In this document: positions 18,019 to 28,849 of the stretch, piece after piece | Layout of the letters: every line of letters begins with the position of its first letter | How positions within the stretch are numbered: position 1 is the first letter of the stretch | Source of the DNA: Alkalicaulis satelles | Lineage (GTDB): Bacteria > Pseudomonadota > Alphaproteobacteria > Caulobacterales > Maricaulaceae | DNA: 64,000 nt | Assembly (NCBI RefSeq): GCF_008630495.1 | Contig: NZ_VWOJ01000001.1 | Location: 248,001 to 312,000 of the forward strand | Reading direction: 5' to 3' | The notes under the pieces: generated by a model | The model's input: only the letters and a program-made list of their open reading frames with translations | Databases searched by the model: none | Told to the model about the DNA's origin: nothing | Program-made: the position numbers and the translations under genes

Positions 18019-20640
18019 TTACTTCAGGCCCAGTATCTTGCTGGAGCGCTGCCACCAACCCGTCCGGCGCGGCTCGTCCGCCGCCGGCTCCGCTTTTTCA
18101 GGCGCAGGGCTGGCCGGTTCGGATGTTTCAGGTGCATCAGAGCTGGCCGTTTCGGCGGCGGGCTTGGCCTTGGGCCTGGCGCGGGTGCGGCGCGGCTTGC
18201 TGGCCGTTTCGTCCCCGGCCTCCGGCTTGGCCTCAGTACCGGCCTCCGGCTCTGGCTTGGCCTTGGCTTTCGCTTTCGCCCTGGGCTTGGCGGGGGTCTC
18301 GGCCTTGTCCGCCTTGTCCGCCGCGGCGCTCTTGGCCCGCGTGCGGCGCTTGGGCTTGGCGGGCGCCGCTTCGGCTTCTGCCGCGGGCGCATCCGCCCCG
18401 GCCTCAGGCGCGGCGTCAGCCTTTACATCGCTCTGAGCGCTTTCAGCGGCCTCAGCCGGCGCGGCCTTGCGGCGGCGGCGGCGGGTTTTCGGCGCCGGCG
18501 CCTCATCGGCAAGGCTCTCAATCTCAGCCTCGGCAGCGTCTGCAGGCGCAGCGGCGCTGTCAGCGGCGGCGCCGGTTTCCGGCGCATCGCCAGATCCTCT
18601 GCGCCGGCGCCGGGCCGGGCGTTCGCGCCGGGGCGGCGCTTCGCCGGAATCAAACGCATCACCGCCCGTGGGCTCGACGACGTTCAGCACGCCGCTGTCC
18701 TCACCGTCCTGGCCCGGAGCGTTGTCCGCATCCTGGGTCGCATCCGGGCCGTCCGCGCCGTCGCGCCGGCGGCGGTTGCGGCCGCCCCGGCGTCCGCGGC
18801 GGCGGCGCTTGCGCCCGCCTTCGTCATCGCCTTCAGCCTCGGCGCGCTCAGCAGGTTCGGCGCGCCGGGGCTTGGCGGCCGGCGCCTCTTCAACGTCCTG
18901 GTCCTGGCGGGACTCGGCGGCTTCATCGGCGGCGGCGGCGGCCTCTGCAGCGGCGTCCAGCGCGGCTTCGGCGGCTTCATCAATCTGGCTGGCGGCGGCG
19001 GGCCGGACGGCCGGGCGCGCGCCTTCACGGGCCGCTTCCAGACGCTCCAGCGTGCAGGCCGGGCGGTTGAGCCCATCGTCGGCCTTCACCGTCACGCGCA
19101 AGGCGTAGCGCTGCTCGATGGCGTTGAGATGATCGCGCTTTTCGTTGAGCAGGTAGAGCGCCACCTCGGTGGGGCAGTTGATGCGCACATGGGCCGAACG
19201 CCCGCGCACACCCTCTTCCTCCAGCGTGCGCAGGGCCACCAGCGCGCTCGATTCGATGGAGCGGATATAGCCCGTGCCCTCGCAATGCGGGCACACGCCG
19301 GTGGAGCCTTCCACCAGCGAGGTGCGCCGGCGCTGGCGCGACAGCTCCATCAGGCCGAACTGGGAGATGCGCCCGACCTGCAGCCGGGCCCGGTCGCGCT
19401 TGAGCGCGTCCTTCATCTTCTTCTCCACCGCACGGACATTCTTGCTTTCGTCCATGTCGATGAAGTCGATCACCACCAGGCCGGCCAGGTCGCGCAGGCG
19501 CATCTGGCGGGCGGCCTCCTCGGCGGCTTCCAGATTGGTGCGCGTGGCGGTCTGCTCGATGCCGCGCTCCTTGGTGGACTTGCCCGAGTTCACGTCGATG
19601 GCCACCAGCGCCTCGGTGGGGTTGATGACGATATAGCCGCCCGATTTGAGCTGGGCGGTGGGCGAGTGGATGGCCTCCAGCTGGCTTTCCACCTGGTGGC
19701 GCAGGAAGAGCGGGGCGTCGTCCTTGTAGTGCTGGACCTTCTTGGCGTGGCTGGGCATCAGCATGCGCATGAAGGCCTTGGCCTCCTTGTAGGCCTCCTC
19801 GCCCTCCACCAGCACCTCGTCGATATCCTTGTCATAGAGATCGCGGATGGTGCGCTTGACCAGATTGCCTTCCTCATAGATCAGCGAGGGCGCCATGGAT
19901 TTCAGCGTGGTCTCGCGGATGTTTTCCCACAGCCGGATCAGATATTCGTAATCGCGCTTGATCTCGGTCTTGGTGCGCGAGGCGCCCGCGGTGCGGATGA
20001 TCAGGCCCATGCCGCCGGGCACGGACAATTCCGACACCGCCGATTTCAGGCGCTTGCGGTCCGGCGCATTGGTGATCTTGCGCGAAATGCCGCCGCCGCG
20101 CGCGGTGTTGGGCATCAGCACGCAATAGCGTCCGGCCAGGCTCAGATAGGTGGTCAGCGCCGCGCCCTTGTTGCCGCGCTCTTCCTTGGCCACCTGGACC
20201 AGCAGCACCTGGCGGCGCTTGATGACTTCCTGGATCTTGTATTTGCGCATGAAATTGCGCCGGCGCCGGGACGCCTCGTCGATCAGGTCGTCTTCGTCCT
20301 GGACCGGATCGGCATCCTCATCGCCGCCGGCGTCCTCGCCCATGGAGGCGGTCAGCTCGGCTTCCTGGGCGCGCAGCGCCTCACGGTCGGCGTGGGGGAT
20401 CTGGTAATAGTCCGGATGAATTTCGTTGAAGGCGAGGAAGCCGTGCTTGTTGCCGCCATATTCGACAAAGGCGGCCTGGAGCGAAGGCTCCACACGGGTC
20501 ACCTTGGCGAGGTAGATATTGCCCCTGATGGGCTTTCTGGCGGCGGACTCGTAGTCGAATTCCTCAACGCGGTTGTTTTCCACGACCACGACCCGGGTTT
20601 CCTCCGGGTGGGCCGCATCGATCAGCATCTTGCGGGACAT
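18019..20640 (-). CDS. rne: Ribonuclease E
   Basis: Protein of 873 residues. The N-terminal catalytic half has the S1 RNA-binding domain (RGNIYLAKVTRVEPSLQAAF), interrupted by an acidic insertion (EDAGGDEDADPVQDEDD) usual in alphaproteobacteria, then the DNase I-like domain with AIDVNSGKSTKERG and VVIDFIDMDESKN carrying the Mg-binding Asp residues, and the zinc-link CPHCEGTG. The C-terminal roughly 350 residues are Ala/Glu/Arg-rich and disordered, the scaffold that recruits degradosome partners, and end in a short tail GWWQRSSKILGLK. It processes and degrades mRNA and matures rRNA and tRNA. A shorter paralogue (rng) lies at 44668. Confidence 0.97.
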   Translation of the reverse strand: MSRKMLIDAAHPEETRVVVVENNRVEEFDYESAARKPIRGNIYLAKVTRVEPSLQAAFVEYGGNKHGFLAFNEIHPDYYQIPHADREALRAQEAELTASMGEDAGGDEDADPVQDEDDLIDEASRRRRNFMRKYKIQEVIKRRQVLLVQVAKEERGNKGAALTTYLSLAGRYCVLMPNTARGGGISRKITNAPDRKRLKSAVSELSVPGGMGLIIRTAGASRTKTEIKRDYEYLIRLWENIRETTLKSMAPSLIYEEGNLVKRTIRDLYDKDIDEVLVEGEEAYKEAKAFMRMLMPSHAKKVQHYKDDAPLFLRHQVESQLEAIHSPTAQLKSGGYIVINPTEALVAIDVNSGKSTKERGIEQTATRTNLEAAEEAARQMRLRDLAGLVVIDFIDMDESKNVRAVEKKMKDALKRDRARLQVGRISQFGLMELSRQRRRTSLVEGSTGVCPHCEGTGYIRSIESSALVALRTLEEEGVRGRSAHVRINCPTEVALYLLNEKRDHLNAIEQRYALRVTVKADDGLNRPACTLERLEAAREGARPAVRPAAASQIDEAAEAALDAAAEAAAAADEAAESRQDQDVEEAPAAKPRRAEPAERAEAEGDDEGGRKRRRRGRRGGRNRRRRDGADGPDATQDADNAPGQDGEDSGVLNVVEPTGGDAFDSGEAPPRRERPARRRRRGSGDAPETGAAADSAAAPADAAEAEIESLADEAPAPKTRRRRRKAAPAEAAESAQSDVKADAAPEAGADAPAAEAEAAPAKPKRRTRAKSAAADKADKAETPAKPRAKAKAKAKPEPEAGTEAKPEAGDETASKPRRTRARPKAKPAAETASSDAPETSEPASPAPEKAEPAADEPRRTGWWQRSSKILGLK

Positions 20641-21153
20641 TCACAAAGTCTCCAGGCCGCGCGCAAGCGTTCGCGGCCCGGCGGGGACCGGGCGGCGTCG
20701 TGCGGCGGCGTTCGTTGGAGCGCGCGGCGGAGCGATGGTCTGATGATGTCAAGACGCTCGCGTACGCAGCGCGCATGGGGTTGGTCCTCCGGACGGCGCC
20801 GACTGCTCCCGTGCAGGGATGCGGGCGGGCGCGCCCGTATTCTGGTGTTTCCGGCGCCGGCGCGCCCGGCTCTCCGGGGTCGCGCGTCGTCCTGAACGTG
20901 TTTCACTGGCGCCCGCCTTCAAAGGGTGAAGGAGGCGTTTCGCCGGGGGTGGTGCGGGTCGCACGCGAGTCACCTGTCCCGGCGCTGCGCACATTGCACC
21001 ATTCCCGGGGCGATGAAAAGCAAGCTTGTGCGTGCTAGGAAAGCGTCAACAGTCCGCTAACCGAATCGAAACGCTGGCGCGCTAGGGTGGGCTCAACTGA
21101 CGTCCGCTTGACAAAGCGGCGCAAAACGAGGGACGGCGAGGGTGGATCAGGCC
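20641..21153. other. Divergent intergenic region between rne and amiC (513 bases)
   Basis: No gene is supported here. The part next to rne is GC-rich with several hairpin-forming segments (for example GGGCGCGCCC near 20835), consistent with the long structured leader that lets RNase E control its own message; this is inference. Toward amiC a TTGACA at 21109-21114 could be a -35 box, but I see no good -10 at the right distance. Confidence 0.4.
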
Positions 21154-22383
21154 ATGCGGACAATCGCAGCCATGTTCCTGGCGTTGACGGCGGCGCTGGC
21201 GGGGCTTGCCGGCGCGCAGGCGTCGGACATCACCGCCGTGCGCTTTGGCGAGCATGAGGGCCATACCCGCATCGTCATCGAGACCCGCACGCCCGTGCAG
21301 TCGCGCGCTCACACCCTGTCAGAGCCGGCCCCGCGGCTGGTGGTGTCGTTTGAGGACGCCTCATGGTCGGTGGACGGCCTGGACGGCGGCGCCGGCTTTG
21401 GCGCAGGCCTGGTGGGCGTGTTCCGGTTTGACGCCGCGGCCAGCCATCCGCGCCTGGTGTTCACCCTGACCGGCCCGGCCAGCATCCGCCAGCAGATGAG
21501 CCTGGACCCGGCGGGCGGCGGCTATCGCACCGTGATCGACGTGGAGCCGGTCAGCGCGGCGGCCTTCGCCAGCGTCTCCGGCTTTCCCCAGGCGCCGGCC
21601 ACCCTGACCGAGCTGGTGGTGCGTGATGCGGGCATTGATTTCACCCCGGCGGGGTGCGAGCGCATCAGGGTGGTGATCGATCCCGGTCATGGCGGGCGCG
21701 ACCCGGGCGCGCTGGCGCGCTTTGGCGGCATGCACGAGGCGGGCATCGCCCTGGCCGCGGGCCTGCAGCTGCGCGACATCCTCAATGAAACCGGGCGCTA
21801 TGAGGTCATCATGACCCGCGACCGCGATGTCTATGTCTCGCTGGAGGACCGGGTGCGCATCGCCCGCCAGGCGCGCGCGGACCTGTTCATCTCGCTGCAC
21901 GCAGATTCAGCGGGCGGCAATGCCGGCCCCAGCGGCGCGACCATCTATTCCATGAATGCGCGCGCCGAGAACCGGGCGCGCAGCCGCGCCATCAATGAGG
22001 GCAACTGGGTGGATGTGAACCGCACCGAGGAGGTCTCGCGCATCCTGGTGGAGATGGCGATCAGCAATAAGCGCAGCCAGTCCGAGCTGTTCGCCGAGGC
22101 GCTGCGCACCGAGGTGGGCCGCACGGCGAATTTGTGGCGCTCCACGCCCATGGAAGCCAATTACGCCGTGCTCACCGACGCCGAGATCCCCGCCGTGCTG
22201 TTCGAGATGGGCTTCATGACCAATCGCGAGGATTCGCGCCGTCTCAATGATGTGCGCGAGCGCCGGCGCCTGATGCAGGCGGCGGCGGCGGCGATTGACA
22301 GCCATTTCTCCGGCTGCCGCGCGCCCGGGCGCACCTATTGGGCTTCGGGCGGATCGCCCGCGTCCGGCGCCAGCGCCCGCTGA
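21154..22383 (+). CDS. amiC: N-acetylmuramoyl-L-alanine amidase with AMIN domain
   Basis: Protein of 409 residues. A signal peptide (MRTIAAMFLALTAALAGLAGAQA) leads into an AMIN domain (about 25-140) that binds the wall or septal sites, then an Amidase_3 catalytic domain. The zinc ligands are visible: His179 in IDPGHGG, Glu195 in MHEAGI and His249 in SLHADS; the catalytic Glu351 is in FEMGFM. It cleaves the bond between MurNAc and the stem peptide, which separates daughter cells. A GTG at 21142 is a possible earlier start, but ATG 21154 begins the signal peptide directly. The PBP1A gene follows about 100 bases downstream. Confidence 0.95.
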   Translation: MRTIAAMFLALTAALAGLAGAQASDITAVRFGEHEGHTRIVIETRTPVQSRAHTLSEPAPRLVVSFEDASWSVDGLDGGAGFGAGLVGVFRFDAAASHPRLVFTLTGPASIRQQMSLDPAGGGYRTVIDVEPVSAAAFASVSGFPQAPATLTELVVRDAGIDFTPAGCERIRVVIDPGHGGRDPGALARFGGMHEAGIALAAGLQLRDILNETGRYEVIMTRDRDVYVSLEDRVRIARQARADLFISLHADSAGGNAGPSGATIYSMNARAENRARSRAINEGNWVDVNRTEEVSRILVEMAISNKRSQSELFAEALRTEVGRTANLWRSTPMEANYAVLTDAEIPAVLFEMGFMTNREDSRRLNDVRERRRLMQAAAAAIDSHFSGCRAPGRTYWASGGSPASGASAR

Positions 22384-22486
22384 CCGCGCGATAGAGTTGG
22401 CTTCTGCGCAGTGCGCGCCATAATGGCGCCCGCATCGAGGGGCAGAAGGCAGGCGCGGCATATTGAGCCGGGCGCATGAGGATCAG

Positions 22487-25006
<2,520 letters not shown>

Positions 25007-25076
25007 GCCGGGCGTCCCGCTATCGAGCCTGACACGTTCTTGAAGCCCTTCAAATCCTGACACGGGGGATGATCCC

Positions 25077-26196
25077 ATGCGCGCTGAAATCGCCGAGCTG
25101 AAGCTGGCTGTCGAGCAATCGGCCCTCCTGTTACGGAGGCGTCTTTGACTGGGATACCGCCCGTAAACGCCTGGACGAGCTGAACGCGCGCGCCGAGGAT
25201 CCCGATCTCTGGAACAATCCCGATCAGGCCCAGTCGCTGATGCGCGAGCGCAACCGGCTGGATGCGGCCATCCGTGAGGTGTCCGAGATCGAAGCCGAGC
25301 TGGCCGACACCGTCGAGCTGGCCGAAATGGCCGAGGCCGAGGGTGATGACGCCCTCTATGACGAGGCGGCCGTGGCCCTGCGCGCGGTCAAGGCGCGCGC
25401 GGGCAAGGCCGAGCTGCAGGCGCTTTTGTCCGGCGAGGCCGACGCCAATGACAGCTATGTGGAAATCCATCCCGGCGCGGGCGGCACCGAGGCCCAGGAC
25501 TGGGCCGAGATGCTGGCGCGCATGTATACGCGCTGGGCGGAGAAGGCCGGCTACAAGGTCGAGGTGGTCGAGGCCCAGGCCGGCGAGGAGGCGGGGCTGA
25601 AATCGGTGACCTTGCTGGTCAAGGGCGAGAACGCCTATGGCTGGCTGAAGACCGAGGCGGGCGTGCACCGCCTGGTGCGCATCTCGCCCTATGACAGCTC
25701 GGGCCGGCGCCATACCAGCTTCGCCAGCGTGTGGGCCTATCCGCTGGTGGACGACACCATCGAGATCGAGATCCAGGAAAAGGACGTGCGCACCGACACC
25801 TATCGCGCGTCCGGCGCGGGCGGGCAGCACGTCAACAAGACCGATTCAGCGGTGCGCCTGACTCATATCCCGTCCGGCATCGTGGTGGCCTGCCAGTCCG
25901 AACGCTCCCAGCACAAGAACCGGTCCCAGGCCTGGACCATGCTGCGCGCGCGCCTGTACGAGCAGGAGCTGCAAAGGCGCGAGGCCGAAGCCCAGGCCCA
26001 GGCCGATTCCAAGACCGATATCGGCTGGGGCCACCAGATCCGCTCCTACGTCCTGCAGCCCTATCAGATGGTCAAGGATCTGCGCACCCAGGTGGAGACC
26101 TCCGACACCCAGGGCGTGCTGGACGGTGATCTGGATGATTTCATGGCGGCTGCGCTGGCGGCGCGCGTGGGGCTGGAGGAGGGCGCGGCCTCGTAA
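25077..26196 (+). CDS. prfB: Peptide chain release factor 2, with programmed +1 frameshift
   Basis: The protein is 372 residues, read as join(25077-25145, 25147-26196). Codons 1-23 are in one frame and run into an in-frame TGA at 25146; the ribosome slips +1 at CTT-TGA-C to reach the main frame. The start ATG 25077 has GGGGGA upstream. The main part shows the GGQ motif (residues 248-250) that triggers peptide release, and the stop-codon-reading region [14 protein letters not shown], with SPY in the place of the textbook SPF tripeptide. RF2 reads UGA and UAA, so the TGA in its own message gives autoregulation. Annotation from the second frame alone would miss the first 23 codons. Confidence 0.96.
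25134..25149 (+). promoter_or_regulatory. prfB: prfB programmed +1 frameshift site
   Basis: A Shine-Dalgarno-like CGGAGG (25134-25139) lies three bases before CTT TGA C (25143-25149). The spacing and the CTTTGAC slip site match the classic RF2 frameshift element: the internal SD pairs with 16S rRNA while a slow TGA codon occupies the A site, pushing the ribosome +1. Confidence 0.95.
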
Positions 26197-26240
26197 GGCG
26201 CGGGCCTTGCGCGTGCGCATTTGCGTTGCGGCCAAACAAA

Positions 26241-26274
26241 ACGGGCGCGCCCATGGCGCGCCCGTTGGTGTTTT
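26241..26274 (+). terminator. Intrinsic terminator between prfB and bactofilin genes
   Basis: An 11-base-pair perfect stem, ACGGGCGCGCC / GGCGCGCCCGT with a CAT loop (26241-26265), followed by TGGTG and TTTT at 26271-26274. On the other strand the hairpin is followed by TTTTGTTT, so it can stop transcription from both convergent sides. Confidence 0.8.
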
Positions 26275-26302
26275 CAGCGTCCGCCCGGACGGTGCTGCGG
26301 CG

Positions 26303-26863
26303 TCAGGCCTTGGCCGGCTGGGCCGAGCCGGAGGGCGGCGGCGCGGACGGCGTGGCCGACGGCGGCTTGGGCGCAGACGGCTGCGGGCTCTGGGACGTGG
26401 AGGATTGCTGCGCAGCGGATGGCGGCGAAGACGGCGCCGCCGCACGATTGCCCGAGCCCTTGTCGGTGAGCGGATCGGTGGAGCGCCGGCACAGCCCGTC
26501 GAAATAGGCGCCGCTTTCAATAGCGAGCGTGGCGTGGATCACATCGCCCTCGACGCGGGCGGTGGAGGCCAGCTGCACCTGGCGGGCGCGCACCGAACCA
26601 TTGATTCGCCCGCGCACCACCACGGTCTCGGCGACAACCTCGCCCTTCACGGTGGCTTCCTCGCCAATGGTCAGCGAACCGGCCTTGACGTCGCCCTCGA
26701 CAGCGCCGTCGAGCTGCACTTCGCCTTCAGAGACGATGGAACCCTGAACGGTGAGATCCGCGCTCAGGATGGACGGGGCTCGGCTTTTCATGGACGACCT
26801 CTTGGACGGCGCCGGCGCCGGGGCGGCGGCTTCGGGTGCAGGGGAGTCTTTCTTAGTGAACAT
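26303..26863 (-). CDS. bacA: Bactofilin cytoskeletal protein
   Basis: Protein of 186 residues. A short basic/Ala-rich N-terminus is followed by the bactofilin beta-helix (about residues 35-130), seen as repeating strands such as GEVQLDGAVEGDVKAGSLTIG, EEATVKGEVVAETVVVRGRINGSV and ARQVQLASTARVEGDV. The C-terminus is a disordered Ala/Pro/Ser tail. Bactofilins polymerise without nucleotides and place wall enzymes at stalks, buds or curved sites. Its ATG lies 11 bases inside the end of the upstream M23 peptidase gene, so the two are coexpressed; this pairing is the well-known bactofilin-M23 module (LmdC/Csd-type). The start at 26863 fits families; an upstream reading to 26899 is less likely. Confidence 0.95.
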   Translation of the reverse strand: MFTKKDSPAPEAAAPAPAPSKRSSMKSRAPSILSADLTVQGSIVSEGEVQLDGAVEGDVKAGSLTIGEEATVKGEVVAETVVVRGRINGSVRARQVQLASTARVEGDVIHATLAIESGAYFDGLCRRSTDPLTDKGSGNRAAAPSSPPSAAQQSSTSQSPQPSAPKPPSATPSAPPPSGSAQPAKA

Positions 26864-28094
26864 AGCGTCCCGCTCTGATGAAATCTTCAGGGTCCACATG
26901 CGCGCCGCGGAACCAAATCTCGTAGTGCAAATGCGTCGCTGTGGACCGGCCGGTCGATCCCATCCCCCCCAGGCGCTGGCCGGTCGTCACATCATCGCCG
27001 CGGCGCACGTCGATGGAATGGAGATGGGCGAATCGGGTCCGGAAACCGAAGCCATGATCCACCTCCACCGTGCGACCATAACCCGCCCGCCAGCCCGCGT
27101 AAACGACCCGTCCGGGCGCGGGCGACACAATTGGCGCCCCCCGGTAGGCGGCGAAGTCGGCGCCGGCATGGAAGGCCGGGCGGCGGGTGAAGGGATCGAT
27201 GCGCGAGCCGTAAGGCGACGTGCGCCGGTGCGGGCCTTCAATGGGCAGGGCCAGCGGCGTGGCGGTGAGCAATTGCTCGACCTGTTCGGCCTCCACCAGG
27301 CGCGCGGCTATGCGGGCGATGCGCGCATTGAACGGATCGTCCATGTCCAGCCCGCCCGAGAAGATCGGCGCCTGGTCGATGGGAATGAAGGGTCCACCCG
27401 TGCCGCCCTCGGCGTCCAGCGGGCCGGCGCGCGCCGCCTCGTCCACCCGCATGCCGGTCAGGCGCAGGACCGCGCGCAGCTTCTCCAGCCGGTTCTCGGC
27501 GCTCTCCTCCACCAGCGCCAGCGCCGATTCCTGATCGGCCAGCAGCGCGGCCACGCGCTGTTGAGCCGGATCGGCGTTGGGATCCATGGCCGTGCGCGCC
27601 GGCTCCACCAGCGCCTGACGCGGCGAGGGGTCGTTTGTGGTGGCCGCCATCAATATGCGGCCCTCGTCCAGGCTGGGGCTGGCGCGCTCGCGGGTGATGG
27701 ACAGGTCGTCGGCGAAATCCAGAAGGCGGCGCAGCGTATTGGTGCGCATCTGCAGCTCGCCCGCCGTGCGGTCAAAGGCGCTGGTGCGTGATTCCACATA
27801 GGCGATGGCGGCGGCCTCGGCGGCGCGGGCCTCGTCGAGCTGTTGCTGGTGGCGCTCGGCGATAATGCGCATTTCCTGCTCGGCGCGCCCCTCGGCGCGC
27901 GCGCTCAGCACCATATTGACCGATGTGATGGCCAGCCACACCGCCATCAGGCACACGCCCGCCACTGCAGCGAGCTGCATCTCGGTGGTGACGGCGAAAT
28001 ACCGCACCTGACCTTCTGTCCGGTGATAGATCTGCCGGTCGGGGAAGCGTTCCTTAATATGCTCCCACGGACCAGCCAGAAGACGTTTCACCAT
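26853..28094 (-). CDS. Membrane-anchored M23 (LytM) peptidoglycan endopeptidase, LmdC-like
   Basis: Protein of 413 residues. Residues about 1-35 are cytoplasmic, then one membrane helix (LAAVAGVCLMAVWLAITSVNMVL), a long coiled-coil (EGRAEQEMRIIAERHQQQLDEARAAEA) in the periplasm, and a C-terminal M23 domain. Zinc ligands are present: FHAGADFA (HxxxD) and HLHYE, with FAHLHS. It cuts peptide cross-links in the wall. The layout matches LmdC, the peptidase that works with bactofilin BacA in Hyphomonas and Rhodomicrobium, and the bactofilin gene overlaps its 3' end. Both together likely shape a stalk or other special wall zone. Confidence 0.92.
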   Translation of the reverse strand: MVKRLLAGPWEHIKERFPDRQIYHRTEGQVRYFAVTTEMQLAAVAGVCLMAVWLAITSVNMVLSARAEGRAEQEMRIIAERHQQQLDEARAAEAAAIAYVESRTSAFDRTAGELQMRTNTLRRLLDFADDLSITRERASPSLDEGRILMAATTNDPSPRQALVEPARTAMDPNADPAQQRVAALLADQESALALVEESAENRLEKLRAVLRLTGMRVDEAARAGPLDAEGGTGGPFIPIDQAPIFSGGLDMDDPFNARIARIAARLVEAEQVEQLLTATPLALPIEGPHRRTSPYGSRIDPFTRRPAFHAGADFAAYRGAPIVSPAPGRVVYAGWRAGYGRTVEVDHGFGFRTRFAHLHSIDVRRGDDVTTGQRLGGMGSTGRSTATHLHYEIWFRGAHVDPEDFIRAGRYVH

Positions 28095-28288
28095 CCGCTC
28101 GCGTCGCCCCGCTTTGTTACTGGCGTCCCCTCACAGGCGCGCCACATCAAGCACAATTCTGTGACCGTTTTCAACACACGCCCTGCAAGCTGCGGGCCGG
28201 ACGTTAAGATATTGTCGACTTTAACGCCAGCGGGACCGCTGACTCTGTCATGCGGCGGCAAGGATGGGGCCGGAGAGCTCGGCGCTAG

Positions 28289-28422
28289 CGCGCTGCGCCA
28301 GCGCGGCAAGCCCTTGCGCCATAAGGGGGCGCAAGGGGCAAGGCCTGCGAGGCGCGCGGGAGCCAGTCCGGGCCGTTACGGGTGGTGCGGTGTATGGTCG
28401 AGCCCGGCAAGGGCTCCCGCGC
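28289..28422. other. Cluster of perfect inverted repeats; possible structured RNA
   Basis: Three hairpins in a row: CGCGCTG/CAGCGCG (28289-28305); CCCTTGCGCC/GGCGCAAGGG with a 7-base loop (28311-28337); and a two-part stem, GCGCGGGAGCC/GGCTCCCGCGC (28354-28364 with 28412-28422) stacked over CCGGGC/GCCCGG (28368-28373 with 28402-28407) with a 28-base loop. On the plus strand CCCGC-GCT-GCGGG then ATTTT follows, which could end a small RNA. It is not recognisable as tmRNA, RNase P RNA, 6S or SRP RNA by the motifs I checked. Strand and function unknown. Confidence 0.4.
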
Positions 28423-28638
28423 TGCGGGACGATTTTACGGTGGGTGACGGTGTTTCGCTGCCGGCTTTGACCGTGCGCGCTTGTCACGCAGGCGGCCCGC
28501 TCGCTTTCCCACTTCACCGCCTGTTTGCGGATGCCGGGGCGTTAATCCGGCCCCGCTCGGGACATCCCGCTTCCCGCCCGGCCAGGACGCTCCGGACCGA
28601 CCTCGCGTGCGGGAAGACGGGCAGAATAAGGTCGCCAA

Positions 28639-28670
28639 GGGGGGAGGGGGATAGGGGCGGGGATAGGGGG
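28639..28670 (+). other. G-quadruplex-type G-run upstream of the AT-rich operon
   Basis: Five runs of four to six G (28639-28644, 28646-28650, 28654-28657, 28659-28662, 28666-28670) separated by 1-3 bases. This meets every usual pattern for an intramolecular G-quadruplex on the plus strand. It sits exactly where base composition changes and 180 bases before the first gene of the island. The motif itself is certain; folding and function are not. Confidence 0.7.
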
Positions 28671-28849
28671 ATTTGACTGTTTTATCCCGTCAGATTCGCA
28701 TTAGACTGTTTTCAAACGCCACATGTTCCTGTAACGTTCTGGGTGAAAGGGAAGAAACTAGCGGTCGATCAACAGATCGTTCCTGTGGGATCGACGCCGC
28801 ATTGCGCGCACGAAATGGTTCTGCCGAACGCCACACAGAGCGATGCCCT

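Larger units (their letters stand above)
28095..28849. other. 755-base intergenic region rich in inverted repeats and with a G-run
   Basis: No credible gene is seen on either strand; open frames are present but have no start-site or family support. It lies between the divergent M23 and membrane/HAD operons, so it holds both promoters. It contains a series of perfect hairpins at 28289-28422, another at 28535-28555 (CGGGGC/GCCCCG), an imperfect TTAA-flanked palindrome around 28201-28228, and the G-run at 28639-28670. GC content is normal up to about 28670 and drops after it. Confidence 0.6.

Noticed and set aside
18019-19110. Long plus-strand frames opposite the rne C-terminus
   Set aside because: They are Arg/Pro-rich shadows of the Ala/Glu-rich disordered RNase E tail.
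25077-25148. Broken prfB gene because of an in-frame TGA
   Set aside because: The TGA lies in a complete programmed frameshift site; the gene is intact.
28245-28450. tmRNA, RNase P RNA or 6S RNA
   Set aside because: None of the conserved motifs (for example GAGGAAAGTCC of RNase P RNA, or a tRNA-like end) is present.
28095-28672. Several open frames on both strands upstream of the island
   Set aside because: They are in GC-rich DNA, lack ribosome sites and family likeness, and overlap hairpins.
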